Assembly: GCF_014357575.1 (NCBI RefSeq)
Contig: NZ_JACONW010000046.1
Coordinates: forward strand, 1 to 39,089
Length of the DNA stretch: 39,089 nt
Source: Pseudomonas folii
GTDB taxonomy: Bacteria > Pseudomonadota > Gammaproteobacteria > Pseudomonadales > Pseudomonadaceae
Direction of reading: 5' to 3'
Part shown: piece after piece, positions 24,751 through 33,772 of the stretch
Layout of the letters: every line of letters starts with the position of its first letter
Numbering within the stretch: position 1 is the stretch's first letter
Notes under the pieces: generated by a model
What the model was told of the DNA's origin: nothing
What the model saw: the letters and a program-made list of their open reading frames with translations, nothing else
The model's database searches: none
Made by a program: the position numbers and the translations under genes

Positions 24751-27252
24751 TCAGCGACTTTCCTCAACCTGCTCAGGTTCGCCAGGCTCCTCTGTTTGAT
24801 GCAGCGCTACCTGACGAATCGACAGCCGGATTTCCGCAGGCAGCACGCGCTTGGCCGCACCTTCCGCCAGTTCACCCAGCAGCGGGTGATGGCTGAGTTT
24901 GCCGGCCGGATCCTTGCGCAGCACGCCCAGATCCAGCAGCGTCTGAATGAAATGCCGGAACAGGCTCTTGTCGAAAAACTCCGGCGCGTTCAGGCCGTGG
25001 AGAATGGATAGCCGCTGGGCCATCACCGTACACAGGTCTTCCAGCTCTTCGGCGCTGAGGGTCTTCTGCCCACTGTTGAGCAGCAAGGCGATGGCCATGT
25101 AGAAGCGCTGCAGGGTCTGAGCGATGGCCCGCGACAACAGGGTCAGTAGCACGAACTCTCGAGAGCTTGGCGCGGGGCGCAGGTAAACATTGTTTTCAAA
25201 GCGCAGCAGGCCTTGTTCGACGAAGGCTTGCAGCCATTGATCCACCACCTCGTCCAGCTCGTTCACCGGCCAGCGAATGAACAGCTCCGACTGCAGATAC
25301 GGATACAGCGCCCGGGTGTAGCGCAGGATCTGCTCGCGGCTCATGCGCGACGAACTCTGGAAGAAACTGGCCAGCAGCGAGGGCAGGGCAAAGATGTGCA
25401 GAACGTTGTTGCGGTAGTAGGTCATCAATACCGCGTTCTGTTCGTCCAGATACAGGATTTTGCCCAAGGCATCCTTCTGTTCCGAAAGCAGGTTCATGTC
25501 TTTCACATGTTCAATCAATGCTCGGCCGTCGCCTTCCGGCAAGGTGGTGTGCGGCGAGTAAGGCACGCGGCGTAACAGGGTCAGGTACAGATCCAGCACC
25601 CGCTCCATGGCCTGATCGTCCAGCGCCAGTTTCTGAGTGGAGAGCAATGCCAGTGCCACCAGATTGACCGGATTGATCGCAGCGGCCTCGTTCAAGTGCT
25701 GAGCCACGCGTTCACCCAGGCGATTTGTGGTTTCGTTCAGCCAGTCCGGTTTGAACTGCGGGCCCAACTGCTGCTCGCGCCAGTCCGGTTGTTCGCTGTC
25801 GAGGAATTCAGCCAGCTTGATCGGTTCACCGAAGTTCACCGAGACCTGACCGAAGCGCTGCTTGAGCGCACCGATGACCTTGAAGATGTCGAAGATCGAC
25901 TCTTTCTTTTTCGTTGCGCCGCGCAGCTCGCCCAGGTAAGTGCGACCTTCCAGTACACGCTCGTAACCGATGTACACCGGCACAAACACAATCGGCATCC
26001 GCGAGTTACGCAGAAAGCTGCGCAGGGTAATTGCCAGCATGCCTGTCTTGGGCTGCAGCATGCGTCCGGTCCTCGAGCGTCCGCCTTCGACGAAGTACTC
26101 CACCGGAAAACCCTTGGTGAACAGCGTGTGCAGGTACTCGTTGAAAACCGAGGTGTACAGCGGATTGCCTTTGAACGTGCGGCGCATGAAAAAAGCCCCG
26201 CCACGACGCAGCAGACCGCCAATCACCGGCATGTTCAGGTTGATGCCCGCCGCGATGTGCGGTGGCGTCAGACCGTTGCGGAACAGCAGATAGGACAGCA
26301 GCAGATAATCGATGTGGCTGCGATGGCACGGCACGTAAATGACCTCGTGACCCTGAGCAACTTCCTTCACGCCTTCGATATGGCTGACTTTGATGCCGTC
26401 GTAAATCTTGTTCCAGAACCAGCTCAGGATCACTTCCAGGAAGCGGATTGCTGAATAGGTGTAGTCCGAGGCGATCTCGTTGGCATAGCGCAGCGCCTGT
26501 TCCCGGGCTTTGGCTTCGGGGATTTTTTCCCTTTCGGCTTCTTCGAGAATGGCCTGTTTGACCAAGGGTTCGTCGAGCAGACCATTGACCAGATTGCGTC
26601 GGTGCGACACGTCGGGGCCGATGACGGCGGTCTTCAGGTTGCGGAAGTGCGTACGCAGCAGGCGCTGGGCCATACGCAGGGTCAGCTCATAGCCCTTGTT
26701 TTCATTGACCAGATCGCGCATGTGGATCGGCGCAGAGAACTGCACCCGCGTCTTGCGGCCCAGAATCAGAATGCTGACGAAACGTCGCAGACGACCGGTG
26801 ACGGCCCAGCTGTCAGCAAACAATAATTTCCAGGCGCTTGATTCACGATCCGGCGACTGGCCCCAGAACACGCTGACCGGGATGATTTGCGCGTCCTCTG
26901 TCGCGTTCTGACTGACGGCGCTGACCAGTCGCTCAAGCGTCGGCGGCGCGCCGCGTTTGTCCTGGCGGCCCAACCAGTCTGGTGACGGCGTGAGGTAGAA
27001 GTACGCAGCCGGCTCAATCAGTTCACCCACCGATACCGGCAGGATAGGCCGCGGCAGTCCGGCTTTGCGGCATTCGGTATCGATCACCGCCAGATCGCTC
27101 ATGGACGGCGACTGCAACGCGTAAAACACCGGGCGACTGCGATCCAGATTGAGCGTGAACGACGACTGATTGATGGTCTCGGAACGAACCCAGAGATAGA
27201 GCAGGCGGCGCAAGGTGCCGAATACAAGGCGGCGGAACGGTGATCGGGTCAT
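24751..27252 (-). CDS. plsB: Glycerol-3-phosphate 1-O-acyltransferase
   Basis: This inner-membrane-associated enzyme makes 1-acyl-glycerol-3-phosphate, the first step of phospholipid synthesis. The 833-residue product starts at ATG 27252 ([12 protein letters not shown]). A frame extension to 27321 would add 23 residues but exceeds the usual family length. The catalytic H-x4-D is [12 protein letters not shown] (His310, Asp315). The substrate-binding blocks [30 protein letters not shown] and [15 protein letters not shown] follow in the expected order. The N-terminal third and the long C-terminal region are as in full-length PlsB rather than the short PlsY system. Confidence 0.95.
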   Translation of the reverse strand: MTRSPFRRLVFGTLRRLLYLWVRSETINQSSFTLNLDRSRPVFYALQSPSMSDLAVIDTECRKAGLPRPILPVSVGELIEPAAYFYLTPSPDWLGRQDKRGAPPTLERLVSAVSQNATEDAQIIPVSVFWGQSPDRESSAWKLLFADSWAVTGRLRRFVSILILGRKTRVQFSAPIHMRDLVNENKGYELTLRMAQRLLRTHFRNLKTAVIGPDVSHRRNLVNGLLDEPLVKQAILEEAEREKIPEAKAREQALRYANEIASDYTYSAIRFLEVILSWFWNKIYDGIKVSHIEGVKEVAQGHEVIYVPCHRSHIDYLLLSYLLFRNGLTPPHIAAGINLNMPVIGGLLRRGGAFFMRRTFKGNPLYTSVFNEYLHTLFTKGFPVEYFVEGGRSRTGRMLQPKTGMLAITLRSFLRNSRMPIVFVPVYIGYERVLEGRTYLGELRGATKKKESIFDIFKVIGALKQRFGQVSVNFGEPIKLAEFLDSEQPDWREQQLGPQFKPDWLNETTNRLGERVAQHLNEAAAINPVNLVALALLSTQKLALDDQAMERVLDLYLTLLRRVPYSPHTTLPEGDGRALIEHVKDMNLLSEQKDALGKILYLDEQNAVLMTYYRNNVLHIFALPSLLASFFQSSSRMSREQILRYTRALYPYLQSELFIRWPVNELDEVVDQWLQAFVEQGLLRFENNVYLRPAPSSREFVLLTLLSRAIAQTLQRFYMAIALLLNSGQKTLSAEELEDLCTVMAQRLSILHGLNAPEFFDKSLFRHFIQTLLDLGVLRKDPAGKLSHHPLLGELAEGAAKRVLPAEIRLSIRQVALHQTEEPGEPEQVEESR

Positions 27253-27336
27253 ACGGCATCTGCGAAAAGTGGGCGGTGCCCGCGAGGACGCTAGTGTGCC
27301 GTATCCGCGATGTATCGGCAAAAGAGCTATTGATCC

Positions 27337-27427
27337 CTGTGGGAGCCGGGCTTGCCCGCGATGGAGCTGGACGCAATGGGCCTGATAGTTGCAGTGGCCT
27401 TATCGCGGGCAAGCCTCGCTCCCACAG
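27337..27427. repeat. Family B-like palindromic repeat (GTGGGAGCCGGGCTTGCCCGCG type)
   Basis: CTGTGGGAGCCGGGCTTGCC and CGCGGGCAAGCCTCGCTCCC plus ACAG form a hairpin around a variable centre. The GGGCTTGCCCGCGAT core is the typical Pseudomonas REP core. A tail GGCGAACATAGAATCGCCCA at 27477-27496 matches the right flank of the family C copies. Confidence 0.9.
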
Positions 27428-27509
27428 ACTTTGCGCCACTCCAGATATTTGCGCGATGCCGCCCGTAAGCTTGCGGGCGAACATAGAATCGCCCACAGGA
27501 AAGAATGCT

Positions 27510-27887
27510 TTACGCCGTCTTCCAGGTAATCTCTTCCTCGCCATCAGCGCTGATACGAATCCAGCGATCAGCGGTTTCGTCGCTTTCCTCTTCAACCCAG
27601 GTGCCAGGGGCGCAGCGTACTTCTACGTTCAGGGCAGCGAATGCCGCGCGGGCGCAGGCGATGTCGTCTTCCCATGGCGTGTTGTCACCGTCCAGATGCA
27701 GGCTGTTCCATTTACCTACAGCCTTGGGCAGCCAGGTCACCGGGACGCTGCCCGCCTTGCACTTCCACGTCTGGCCTTTCTGTACCCAGTCGGTGCAAGG
27801 GCCGACCGCAATACTCAGCCACCCGGCAATAGCCTTGTGATCAACGTCGGTGTCCTTCAGGTAAATCTCGATATCGGGTTGGCGCAT
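27510..27887 (-). CDS. Small conserved protein, unknown function
   Basis: The 125-residue acidic protein has no signal or membrane span. It is rich in tryptophan (about eight) and starts MRQPDIEIYLKDTDVDHKAI. It contains VGPCTDWVQKGQTWKCK and a GKWNSLHLDGDNTPWEDDIACARAAF segment. I recall homologues in pseudomonads but no function. GAGG precedes ATG 27887 by six bases. It lies 77 bases downstream of rlmA on the same strand. Confidence 0.78.
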   Translation of the reverse strand: MRQPDIEIYLKDTDVDHKAIAGWLSIAVGPCTDWVQKGQTWKCKAGSVPVTWLPKAVGKWNSLHLDGDNTPWEDDIACARAAFAALNVEVRCAPGTWVEEESDETADRWIRISADGEEEITWKTA

Positions 27888-27933
27888 GGATGCCTCGTTA
27901 TTAATTGAAAAAATCCATTCGCGGATTCAGTCG

Positions 27934-27953
27934 GATGCCCGCTAACAGGCATC
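27934..27953 (-). terminator. Possible hairpin after rlmA
   Basis: On the minus strand GATGCC and GGCATC pair over an 8-base loop. A second short hairpin (AATCC/GGATT followed by TTTTC) lies just beyond at 27908-27926. Together they may form a weak terminator between rlmA and the small gene at 27510. Confidence 0.35.
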
Positions 27954-27964
27954 TTCGTTGGTTG

Positions 27965-28774
27965 TTATTGCAATACGAAATAATCGTAGCGCATGGAAAC
28001 GGTGACCTCGAAAGGTTCGGCCTGCTCAATGACATCCGCACGACGTTCTGCGCTGGCTCGCCAGCCGTGGGGCGTCATGGCCAGCAGGTTGGCGCGGGCC
28101 TGACCGTCAACAAGGCTCAGCTTGAAACGCAGGGTTTCGCTATGAGCCAGCGACATGCCTTCCGGCACCAAAGCCAGATGTTTGTCGTCGGCATAGTCCC
28201 GCACTTCGTCATAGAGCCGCTCGCGCAGTTCCATCAAGTGCTCGCTGGTCGGGCCGACCCGCATCAACCCGCCACCCGGCGTCAGCAGGCGCTTGGCCTC
28301 GTTCCAGTCCAGAGGGCTGAACACGCTGGCCAGAAACTGGCAGCTGGCGTCCGGCAGTGGCACGCGAGCCATGCTGGCGATCAACCATGTCAATTTCGGA
28401 TTACGGCGGCAGGCGCGTTTGACCGCTTCGCGGGAGATGTCCAGCGCATAACCATCGGCGTCCGGCAGAGCTTCGGCGATTTGCGCGGTGTAATAACCCT
28501 CGCCACAACCGATGTCCAGCCAGCGCGCCGGAGCACGTTCGGCAGCCAGCTCCGCCAGACGCCTGGCCACCGGCGCGTAGTGACCGGCGTTAAGGAAGTC
28601 CCGGCGAGCCTCGACCATGGCTTGATTGTCACCAGGGTCGCGGCTGTTCTTGTGCTGCACCGGCAACAGGTTCAGATAACCCTGACGGGCGCGGTCGAAG
28701 CGGTGGTTGGCCGGGCAGGCCACGCCGTTGTCCACCGCAGTCAGCGGTGCGGAGCAGATCGGGCAGGTCAGCAT
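27965..28774 (-). CDS. rlmA: 23S rRNA (guanine-N1)-methyltransferase RlmA
   Basis: RlmA methylates N1 of G745 in hairpin 35 of 23S rRNA (the RlmA-I class in Gram-negatives). The 269-residue protein has an N-terminal zinc site, Cys4-x2-Cys7 ... Cys20-x3-His24 (LTCPICSAPL...GVACPANHRFD). The SAM-binding motif I, WLDIGCGEGYYTA, and the typical RQGYLNLLPVQHKNSRDPGD segment follow. ATG 28774 overlaps the dapE stop by one to two bases (ATGA arrangement), so translation is coupled to dapE although the functions are unrelated. The G745 rather than G748 specificity is inferred from the family split between Gram-negatives and Gram-positives. Confidence 0.9.
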   Translation of the reverse strand: MLTCPICSAPLTAVDNGVACPANHRFDRARQGYLNLLPVQHKNSRDPGDNQAMVEARRDFLNAGHYAPVARRLAELAAERAPARWLDIGCGEGYYTAQIAEALPDADGYALDISREAVKRACRRNPKLTWLIASMARVPLPDASCQFLASVFSPLDWNEAKRLLTPGGGLMRVGPTSEHLMELRERLYDEVRDYADDKHLALVPEGMSLAHSETLRFKLSLVDGQARANLLAMTPHGWRASAERRADVIEQAEPFEVTVSMRYDYFVLQ

Positions 28775-29925
28775 CAGGCGAGCAACTTGACCAGAGTCTG
28801 GTAGTAAATCTCGGTCAGCACGTCGAGGTCGCTGGCCAGAATGCGCTCGTTGACCTGGTGAATCGTTGCGTTGACCGGGCCCAGCTCTACCACCTGCGTA
28901 CCCAAGGTGGCGATGAATCGTCCGTCGGAGGTGCCGCCGCTGGTGGAAGCTTTGGTCTCACGGCCAGTGACGGCCTTGATGCTGGCCGAAACCGCATCGA
29001 GCAAATCGCCCGGCTCGGTGAGGAACGGCAGGCCGGACAACGCCCAGTCCACATGCCAGTCCAGGCCATGCTTGTCGAGGATGGTCGATACCCGCTGTTG
29101 CAAGCCCTCGACGGTGGATTCGGTAGAGAAGCGGAAGTTGAACACCGCTACCAGATCACCGGGGATCACGTTGGTCGCGCCCGTGCCGGAGTTCAGGTTG
29201 GAAATCTGGAAGCTGGTCGGCGGGAAGAAATCATTGCCTTCGTCCCAATGTTCGGCGGCGAGTTCTGCCAGAGCCGGAGCCGCCAGATGAATCGGGTTGC
29301 GCGCCAGATGTGGATACGCCACATGACCCTGCTTGCCGCGTACGGTCAGCGTCGCGCCAAGGGAGCCGCGACGGCCGTTCTTGACCACATCGCCCACCAG
29401 CGTGGTACTCGAAGGCTCGCCCACGATGCACCAGTCCAGCCGCTCGTTGCGCTCACGCAACCGCTCAACCACGGCCTTGGTGCCATGATGCGCCGGACCT
29501 TCTTCGTCGCTGGTGATCAGGAAAGTGACTTTGCCTTTGTGGTCAGGGTGATCAGCGACGAAACGCTCGGCAGCCACTACCATTGCGGCCAGACTGCCCT
29601 TCATATCGGCTGCGCCCCGCCCGCACAGCATGCCTTCTGCATCGATCAGCGCATCGAACGGATCGTTTTGCCAGGCTTGCACCGGGCCGGTCGGCACCAC
29701 ATCGGTGTGACCAGCAAAGCACAGCACCGGACCTTCGTTGTTGCCATGGCTGGCCCAGAAATTATCCACGTCCTCGATACGCATCGGCTCCAGCTTGAAG
29801 CCTGCGTCGCCAAGGCGCTGCATCATTACAGCCTGACAATCGGCATCAATGGGCGTGACCGAGGGACGACGGATCAGGTCGCAGGCAAGTTGCAGCGTAG
29901 GCGAAAGGTCGGCTGGGGCCGTCAT
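28774..29925 (-). CDS. dapE: Succinyl-diaminopimelate desuccinylase
   Basis: DapE removes succinate from N-succinyl-LL-diaminopimelate, a late step of lysine and meso-diaminopimelate synthesis. The 383-residue zinc metallopeptidase-fold enzyme has the metal ligands in [24 protein letters not shown] and [16 protein letters not shown] 29925 is preferred because GGAG lies eight bases upstream; the in-frame TTG at 29931 is too close to that site. rlmA is coupled at the 3' end. DapD of the same pathway is encoded at 37393-38427, separated by the accessory cassette and the csd genes. Confidence 0.96.
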   Translation of the reverse strand: MTAPADLSPTLQLACDLIRRPSVTPIDADCQAVMMQRLGDAGFKLEPMRIEDVDNFWASHGNNEGPVLCFAGHTDVVPTGPVQAWQNDPFDALIDAEGMLCGRGAADMKGSLAAMVVAAERFVADHPDHKGKVTFLITSDEEGPAHHGTKAVVERLRERNERLDWCIVGEPSSTTLVGDVVKNGRRGSLGATLTVRGKQGHVAYPHLARNPIHLAAPALAELAAEHWDEGNDFFPPTSFQISNLNSGTGATNVIPGDLVAVFNFRFSTESTVEGLQQRVSTILDKHGLDWHVDWALSGLPFLTEPGDLLDAVSASIKAVTGRETKASTSGGTSDGRFIATLGTQVVELGPVNATIHQVNERILASDLDVLTEIYYQTLVKLLA

Positions 29926-29957
29926 GTACAAAACTCCGGTTGATAGCGCGGTGGACC

Positions 29958-30031
29958 TGTAGGAGCTGCCGCAGGCTACGAATTGCGATGCGTCAGGCTT
30001 ATCACCTTCGCAGCTCTCGGCAGCTCCTGCA
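29958..30031. repeat. Family A palindromic repeat, copy 5 (diverged)
   Basis: TGTAGGAGCTGCCGCAGGCT is inverted as CAGCTCTCGGCAGCTCCTGCA, with more mismatches than the other copies. It lies about 30 bases upstream of the dapE start, so it is in the promoter side of that gene, unlike most copies. Confidence 0.82.
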
Positions 30032-30194
30032 GATCGTATAAGGGCGCGAAAAAGGCGCCTATCTTAAAGCAAAACGGGGAGGGGAGGCCGCCGTTTAGTG
30101 ATGTGCGGATTTAACCTGCCCACCGCCGGGTGGATTGGCCCTCGAAGGTCTGATAATCAAGCACCTCGGTCAGAATCAGAAGTGTCCACGATGA
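30032..30194. other. Gap between dapE and the DUF3077 gene
   Basis: These 163 bases hold no gene I can support. GGCGCGAAAAAGGCGCC at 30043-30059 is a short inverted repeat. The dapE promoter should be here or inside the adjacent repeat element, but no clear -35/-10 pair is visible. Confidence 0.4.
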
Positions 30195-30479
30195 CTAATC
30201 GTTGATGGTGGCGGGATGAGCCAATCCATCCAAGGTGGCGTTCATTAATCCACGGCTGGCGTCAATCAGGTGGGCGAGAACTTGGTTGATTGAGCGACAT
30301 GTTTGGATATTGGCATCTACGGTTTCGTTGCAAAGAGTGCTGGCGCTGTCTAGGTTTAGCGCGATTTGCTCAAGGGCTTCTCGGAAAGGGATGCCAGGCT
30401 GCACTGAGAAGAGCGGTGCACCGGACAAGGTGGTTCCGAATTGAACCGAAGTGGTTACAGTTGAGGTTTTGTTAGTCAT
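30195..30479 (-). CDS. Small DUF3077-like protein
   Basis: The 94-residue protein starts at ATG 30479 (MTNKTSTVTTSV), with AAAGGA at normal spacing. An upstream in-frame extension to 30548 lacks such a site. The segment LFSVQPGIPFREALEQIALNLDSAS matches the pattern I associate with DUF3077, a small family frequent in Pseudomonas accessory regions and of unknown function. The remainder is helical. It diverges from the ATP-grasp cassette and may mark the left edge of the accessory region. Confidence 0.7.
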   Translation of the reverse strand: MTNKTSTVTTSVQFGTTLSGAPLFSVQPGIPFREALEQIALNLDSASTLCNETVDANIQTCRSINQVLAHLIDASRGLMNATLDGLAHPATIND

Positions 30480-31016
30480 TCGAGCGTTTCCTTTAAGAGT
30501 GAACGCCAAAAAATTCGCCGTCAAACGAATAGGGTGGCGGCGGTGCAAGGGTTGACGGACCGGTCAAAAGATAAACCCGGCGCACCCTAGGGTGCCCCTG
30601 GCACAGCCGCCATAAAGCTGTAAGCCGAACACTAGCGTGCACGACAACAGCGCCAGCATCTGCGCTCATCTTTTAAGTTCGGAGGCCGTCAAACCTCATC
30701 ACGAATTGATCGTGACGCGGCGAGAATAGGGGCTGTTTTTCTCGTGGTCAACTACCTAGTGCTCAAATAAAAGGGTCGCGATGTTTCTGATAGTTATTTA
30801 GGAATAGTCTGGCATATTTTATTAATTGTGCGGTGCATACTGGCCGCCTATCATTTCAACAAAGTAAAAGCTTGCCAGATTTCCTACAGTCGTTTCCGTT
30901 GAGCTTGCCCCCTCGGTACTGAGCTGGCGTCGGAAGGTGGAGGCGGAGTTGTCGGAGCTTTCTTTGTTGGTGTGTGCGCCATTTTTAGTCTGTGTTAACT
31001 AACTTCATTATCATGT
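30480..31016. other. Long intergenic region left of the accessory cassette
   Basis: I support no gene in these 537 bases. Three palindromic sites stand out: TTGACGGACCGGTCAA (30552-30567, imperfect), GCACCCTAGGGTGC (30582-30595, perfect 14 bp) and TCACGAATTGATCGTGA (30699-30715, 6-bp arms). From about 30720 the composition becomes AT-rich and continues so into the cassette. The promoter for the ATP-grasp gene must be here; TATTTTATTAATTG around 30816-30830 is the most AT-rich candidate, but I cannot define a -35/-10 pair. Confidence 0.5.
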
Positions 31017-32255
31017 GTGGGCTTTTCCTTGAGTTTATTAATATTATTTGCGCCAGTAAAAATATTGCTTCAGCATTCAGAGGATGAGTGGGCAAGTATT
31101 TTAGGTCGTGATTTTCTGGTCTACAGCGACATGGATGGAAAAGAACTTCTGCTGGAAAAGTTTCCTACTCTGTACTCCTCATTTCGGCTTTACGAAAATT
31201 TCAGTGAATCAGCTATTGTCGAGCTAGAGGCATTGGCTGCTGCGAAAAAATTTGGAGCCAGGGCCGTTATTGCTTTAGCTGAAGTCGATTTATTAAGAGT
31301 CGCTAGGATCAAGGATCGATTGCACGGCTCGATGACGCGTTATGAAGAGTCAACCTTGCTTTATCGAGACAAGTTTTTAATGAAGCAACGATTGGCCCAG
31401 CATGGTATCGCAATCAATCCTATGTCAATAGTGTCCTCAGCATGCGATGTACAAGACTTTGTCGAACGATATGGCTATCCCATTGTTGTTAAGCCGCGGG
31501 ACGGTCGAGGCTCTGGAGGCGTATGTGTGCTACACAACAACATTGAGCTGCACGAGTATCTACAGAATCAGAATGGCACTACTTTTCTTAATCTCATGGT
31601 TGAAAAGTATATTAATGCGCCCTTGTTGAATGTCAATGGTCTCTATGTCAATGGGCGGCCGATAATAATTTCGCCCGTTCGCTCTACTGTTACCTGTCTA
31701 GATTTTATGGCTGGCCAGAGTCTTGGTTTTCAAATGCTGTCCCTGCACAACCCGCTACACAAGCGCTGTGTGGAGTTGACAAGGCGTATTGTCGAACATG
31801 CGCTTCCACCCCTTGGCACAATGATGTTCCATCTGGAAGTCTTTATTGATGGCGATGAAATAGTTGTCTGTGAAATTGCGTGTCGTCTTGGCGGGTGTAG
31901 TGTCAATCAGGAGTTGACTGAAGCTTTTGGTATCAATCCCCGGTTTACTCTGATTGATGCTGAAATGGGAGGTGAATCTTTATTGCTGAAAGAAATTACT
32001 CAGCCCCTACGTCTGTTAGGTCAGCTTAACATTCCTCCCTCCAGCGGAACGTTAATAGATTTTCCTGAGCGCGTTGAATTGCCATTCATTCGTTATTGCT
32101 CGCTAACCGCTAGAAAAGGGGCGGACTATACAGGGATGAAGTTTACCAATGGAGAGATTGTATCCGCTATCGTTGAAGGGGATAGCGAGGAACAGGTGAC
32201 TGCTCATTTGTCTCTGGTAGATAAGTGGGTCAGGGACAAAAGTGTTTGGGAGTAA
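31017..32255 (+). CDS. ATP-grasp ligase, amino-acid-ligase-like
   Basis: The ATP-grasp enzyme of up to 412 residues joins a carboxylate to an amine (or similar nucleophile) through an acyl-phosphate. Visible parts are RDKFLMKQRLAQHGIAINP (start of the ATP-binding region), VVKPRDGRGSGGVCVL (nucleotide-binding Lys159 and glycine loop), VEKYINAPLLNVNGLYVNG, and the metal-binding pair Glu274 (HLEVFIDG) and Glu286 (CEIACRLGG), with Arg290 four residues on. This E-x3-R-x-GG end resembles L-amino-acid (dipeptide) ligases. The start is uncertain: GTG 31017 gives a hydrophobic 13-residue lead before VKILLQHSEDEW and has no clear ribosome site. Codons are AT-rich (many TTA, ATA, AAT) compared with neighbours. 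The acceptor and donor cannot be predicted. Confidence 0.85.
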   Translation: MGFSLSLLILFAPVKILLQHSEDEWASILGRDFLVYSDMDGKELLLEKFPTLYSSFRLYENFSESAIVELEALAAAKKFGARAVIALAEVDLLRVARIKDRLHGSMTRYEESTLLYRDKFLMKQRLAQHGIAINPMSIVSSACDVQDFVERYGYPIVVKPRDGRGSGGVCVLHNNIELHEYLQNQNGTTFLNLMVEKYINAPLLNVNGLYVNGRPIIISPVRSTVTCLDFMAGQSLGFQMLSLHNPLHKRCVELTRRIVEHALPPLGTMMFHLEVFIDGDEIVVCEIACRLGGCSVNQELTEAFGINPRFTLIDAEMGGESLLLKEITQPLRLLGQLNIPPSSGTLIDFPERVELPFIRYCSLTARKGADYTGMKFTNGEIVSAIVEGDSEEQVTAHLSLVDKWVRDKSVWE

Positions 32256-32395
32256 GTTTTGTCCTCGTTCAGGGTGGCAGCACTGCAGAGTACGTAGATC
32301 TGTAGCGGTCCGGAGGATTTAGTCATGGGTCTGTCTGGCTGAGCGTAGTGGGATTTGCGGTTAGGTAGCACGCTTAAGGTGGGGATGGATAATGG
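32256..32395 (+). other. Spacer with a strong ribosome site and five-codon ORF
   Basis: Between the ATP-grasp and FAD genes, GGAGG (32312-32316) precedes ATG 32325 by eight bases. The frame reads M-G-L-S-G and stops at TGA 32340-32342. It may be a leader peptide, or the remnant 5' end of a lost gene. The best ribosome site in the cassette sits on this mini-ORF rather than on the large genes. Confidence 0.3.
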
Positions 32396-33772
32396 GTGAA
32401 GGGAATGGTTAAAGTAGCTGTAGTAGGGCTGGGGTATAGCGGTGCGATTGTCGTTGAACGATTAAAGCATCTTGCGTCAGATATTTCGATTGATATTTAT
32501 GAAAGTTCAACTAGTGCTGGGGCTGGGCAAGCCTATCAAAAAGACCTTTTTAGAAATTTAGTTAACCGCCCTGCTGGTTTAATGTATCTGCGCGAGCGCG
32601 GCGACTTTCAGCGGTGGTTAGATGAGTACGGTGTGAGGAAGCTTGGAGATTATCAACCGAGGTCCCTGTTTGGGAGCTTTGTCGAGGAGGCGTTAACACT
32701 GTCTTTACAGGAATATTCGGTAATCAACTCTTATCGAGAGAGCGTCGTTGATGTCGTGGGATATCACGAAAAATACTCTCTTGTCACATGCGTTGGGCGG
32801 CGTCATGGTTATGATGCTGTTGTGCTTGCGACCGGTAATCCAGAGCCAGAAGATGTTTATAGATTACAAGGAAATCCTGGGTATATTAATAATCCATATC
32901 CTACGACAAAGCTTGCTGATGTTCGCTCCCTTGATATAGGTGTGTTGGGGAGTCAGTTGTCAGCTATCGATGCAGCACTTGGTTTGCTGGAGAGGAATCC
33001 TCAGTGTCGCGTGACTATGCTGACCCGTAACAGTAAAATTCCCAACTATAGCGAGCGTTATTTTCCCCGTCCTTTAAAAGTGCTAAGTGAGCATAACGTT
33101 GAGCAGCGACTGAAGTTAAGCTGCTCAGGTCTCAAGACAGTACAGCTTATGTTTGATGAGGAGTTTGAATCGCAAAATATTGACGTGAATATTCAGAGCC
33201 TAATGCGTGATTGTCGTCAGGTATCAGTTGCGAGAGAGGATATTTACTCTGTACTTTCCTCCACTAACTTAATTGTTCCCGCAATCTGGAACTCATTGTC
33301 CGGACGAGAGAAGCGAATTTTTGCTCGTCGCTACAAAGGCGCTTGGCGCCAACTTCGAGTACCTATTCCAGCGGAGAACTGGGAAAAACTACAAAGCCAC
33401 TTACGTTCTGGGCGGTTAGAGTGTCGTGTAGGCTTGAAAAATATTAGCTTTAAAGAAGGTGTCTTCCTAGCGAAAGGGCGAGATTTTGAACAAGGCTTTT
33501 CTGTAATGCTTAATGCTACAGGTGTGGGCGATGCCGTATCGGGATTGCTTTACCAAAATCTCGCCTTGGCGGGTATGTGCGTCAAGCATGCATATGGCGG
33601 GATTAACGTAAATTATAGTGACTGTCGATTGATCGGTGAACACGGGGATTCTAATATTTTTGCTATGGGTGCTCCCACCTCAGGTGTGTTCTATTCAGTT
33701 AGCAATATCGATGTTCTTCAGATGCAGGCGGAAAGCATTTGCAACAGTATCCGGGCAATCGCGTGTAAATGA
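32396..33772 (+). CDS. FAD/NAD(P)-binding oxidoreductase (COG4529-like)
   Basis: The 458-residue flavoprotein starts at GTG 32396, or has 455 residues from ATG 32405, which begins right at the Rossmann strand. The N-terminal FAD motif is VAVVGLGYSGAIVVERL, then IYESSTSAGAGQAYQKD, PRSLFGSFVEEAL, and an ATG-type motif VVLATGNPEPE. A second nucleotide motif is GVLGSQLSAIDAALGLL. The C-terminal NATGVGDAVSGLL...IFAMGAPTSGVFYS closes the FAD site. This layout matches the COG4529/NAD_binding_9 group, many members of which are uncharacterised and some of which act as monooxygenase-like enzymes. Its stop overlaps the AbrB-family start (ATGA), so the two are coupled. Codon use is AT-rich, like the ATP-grasp gene. 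Confidence 0.85.
   Translation: MKGMVKVAVVGLGYSGAIVVERLKHLASDISIDIYESSTSAGAGQAYQKDLFRNLVNRPAGLMYLRERGDFQRWLDEYGVRKLGDYQPRSLFGSFVEEALTLSLQEYSVINSYRESVVDVVGYHEKYSLVTCVGRRHGYDAVVLATGNPEPEDVYRLQGNPGYINNPYPTTKLADVRSLDIGVLGSQLSAIDAALGLLERNPQCRVTMLTRNSKIPNYSERYFPRPLKVLSEHNVEQRLKLSCSGLKTVQLMFDEEFESQNIDVNIQSLMRDCRQVSVAREDIYSVLSSTNLIVPAIWNSLSGREKRIFARRYKGAWRQLRVPIPAENWEKLQSHLRSGRLECRVGLKNISFKEGVFLAKGRDFEQGFSVMLNATGVGDAVSGLLYQNLALAGMCVKHAYGGINVNYSDCRLIGEHGDSNIFAMGAPTSGVFYSVSNIDVLQMQAESICNSIRAIACK

Noticed and set aside
28747..29943. Plus-strand frame of about 398 codons opposite dapE
   Set aside because: It mirrors dapE exactly and contains the complement of its conserved motifs; its composition is typical of antisense frames.
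30811..30836. Possible sigma-54 promoter (CTGGCAT...TTGTGC) before the ATP-grasp gene
   Set aside because: The spacing between the GG and GC elements does not match the strict -24/-12 arrangement.
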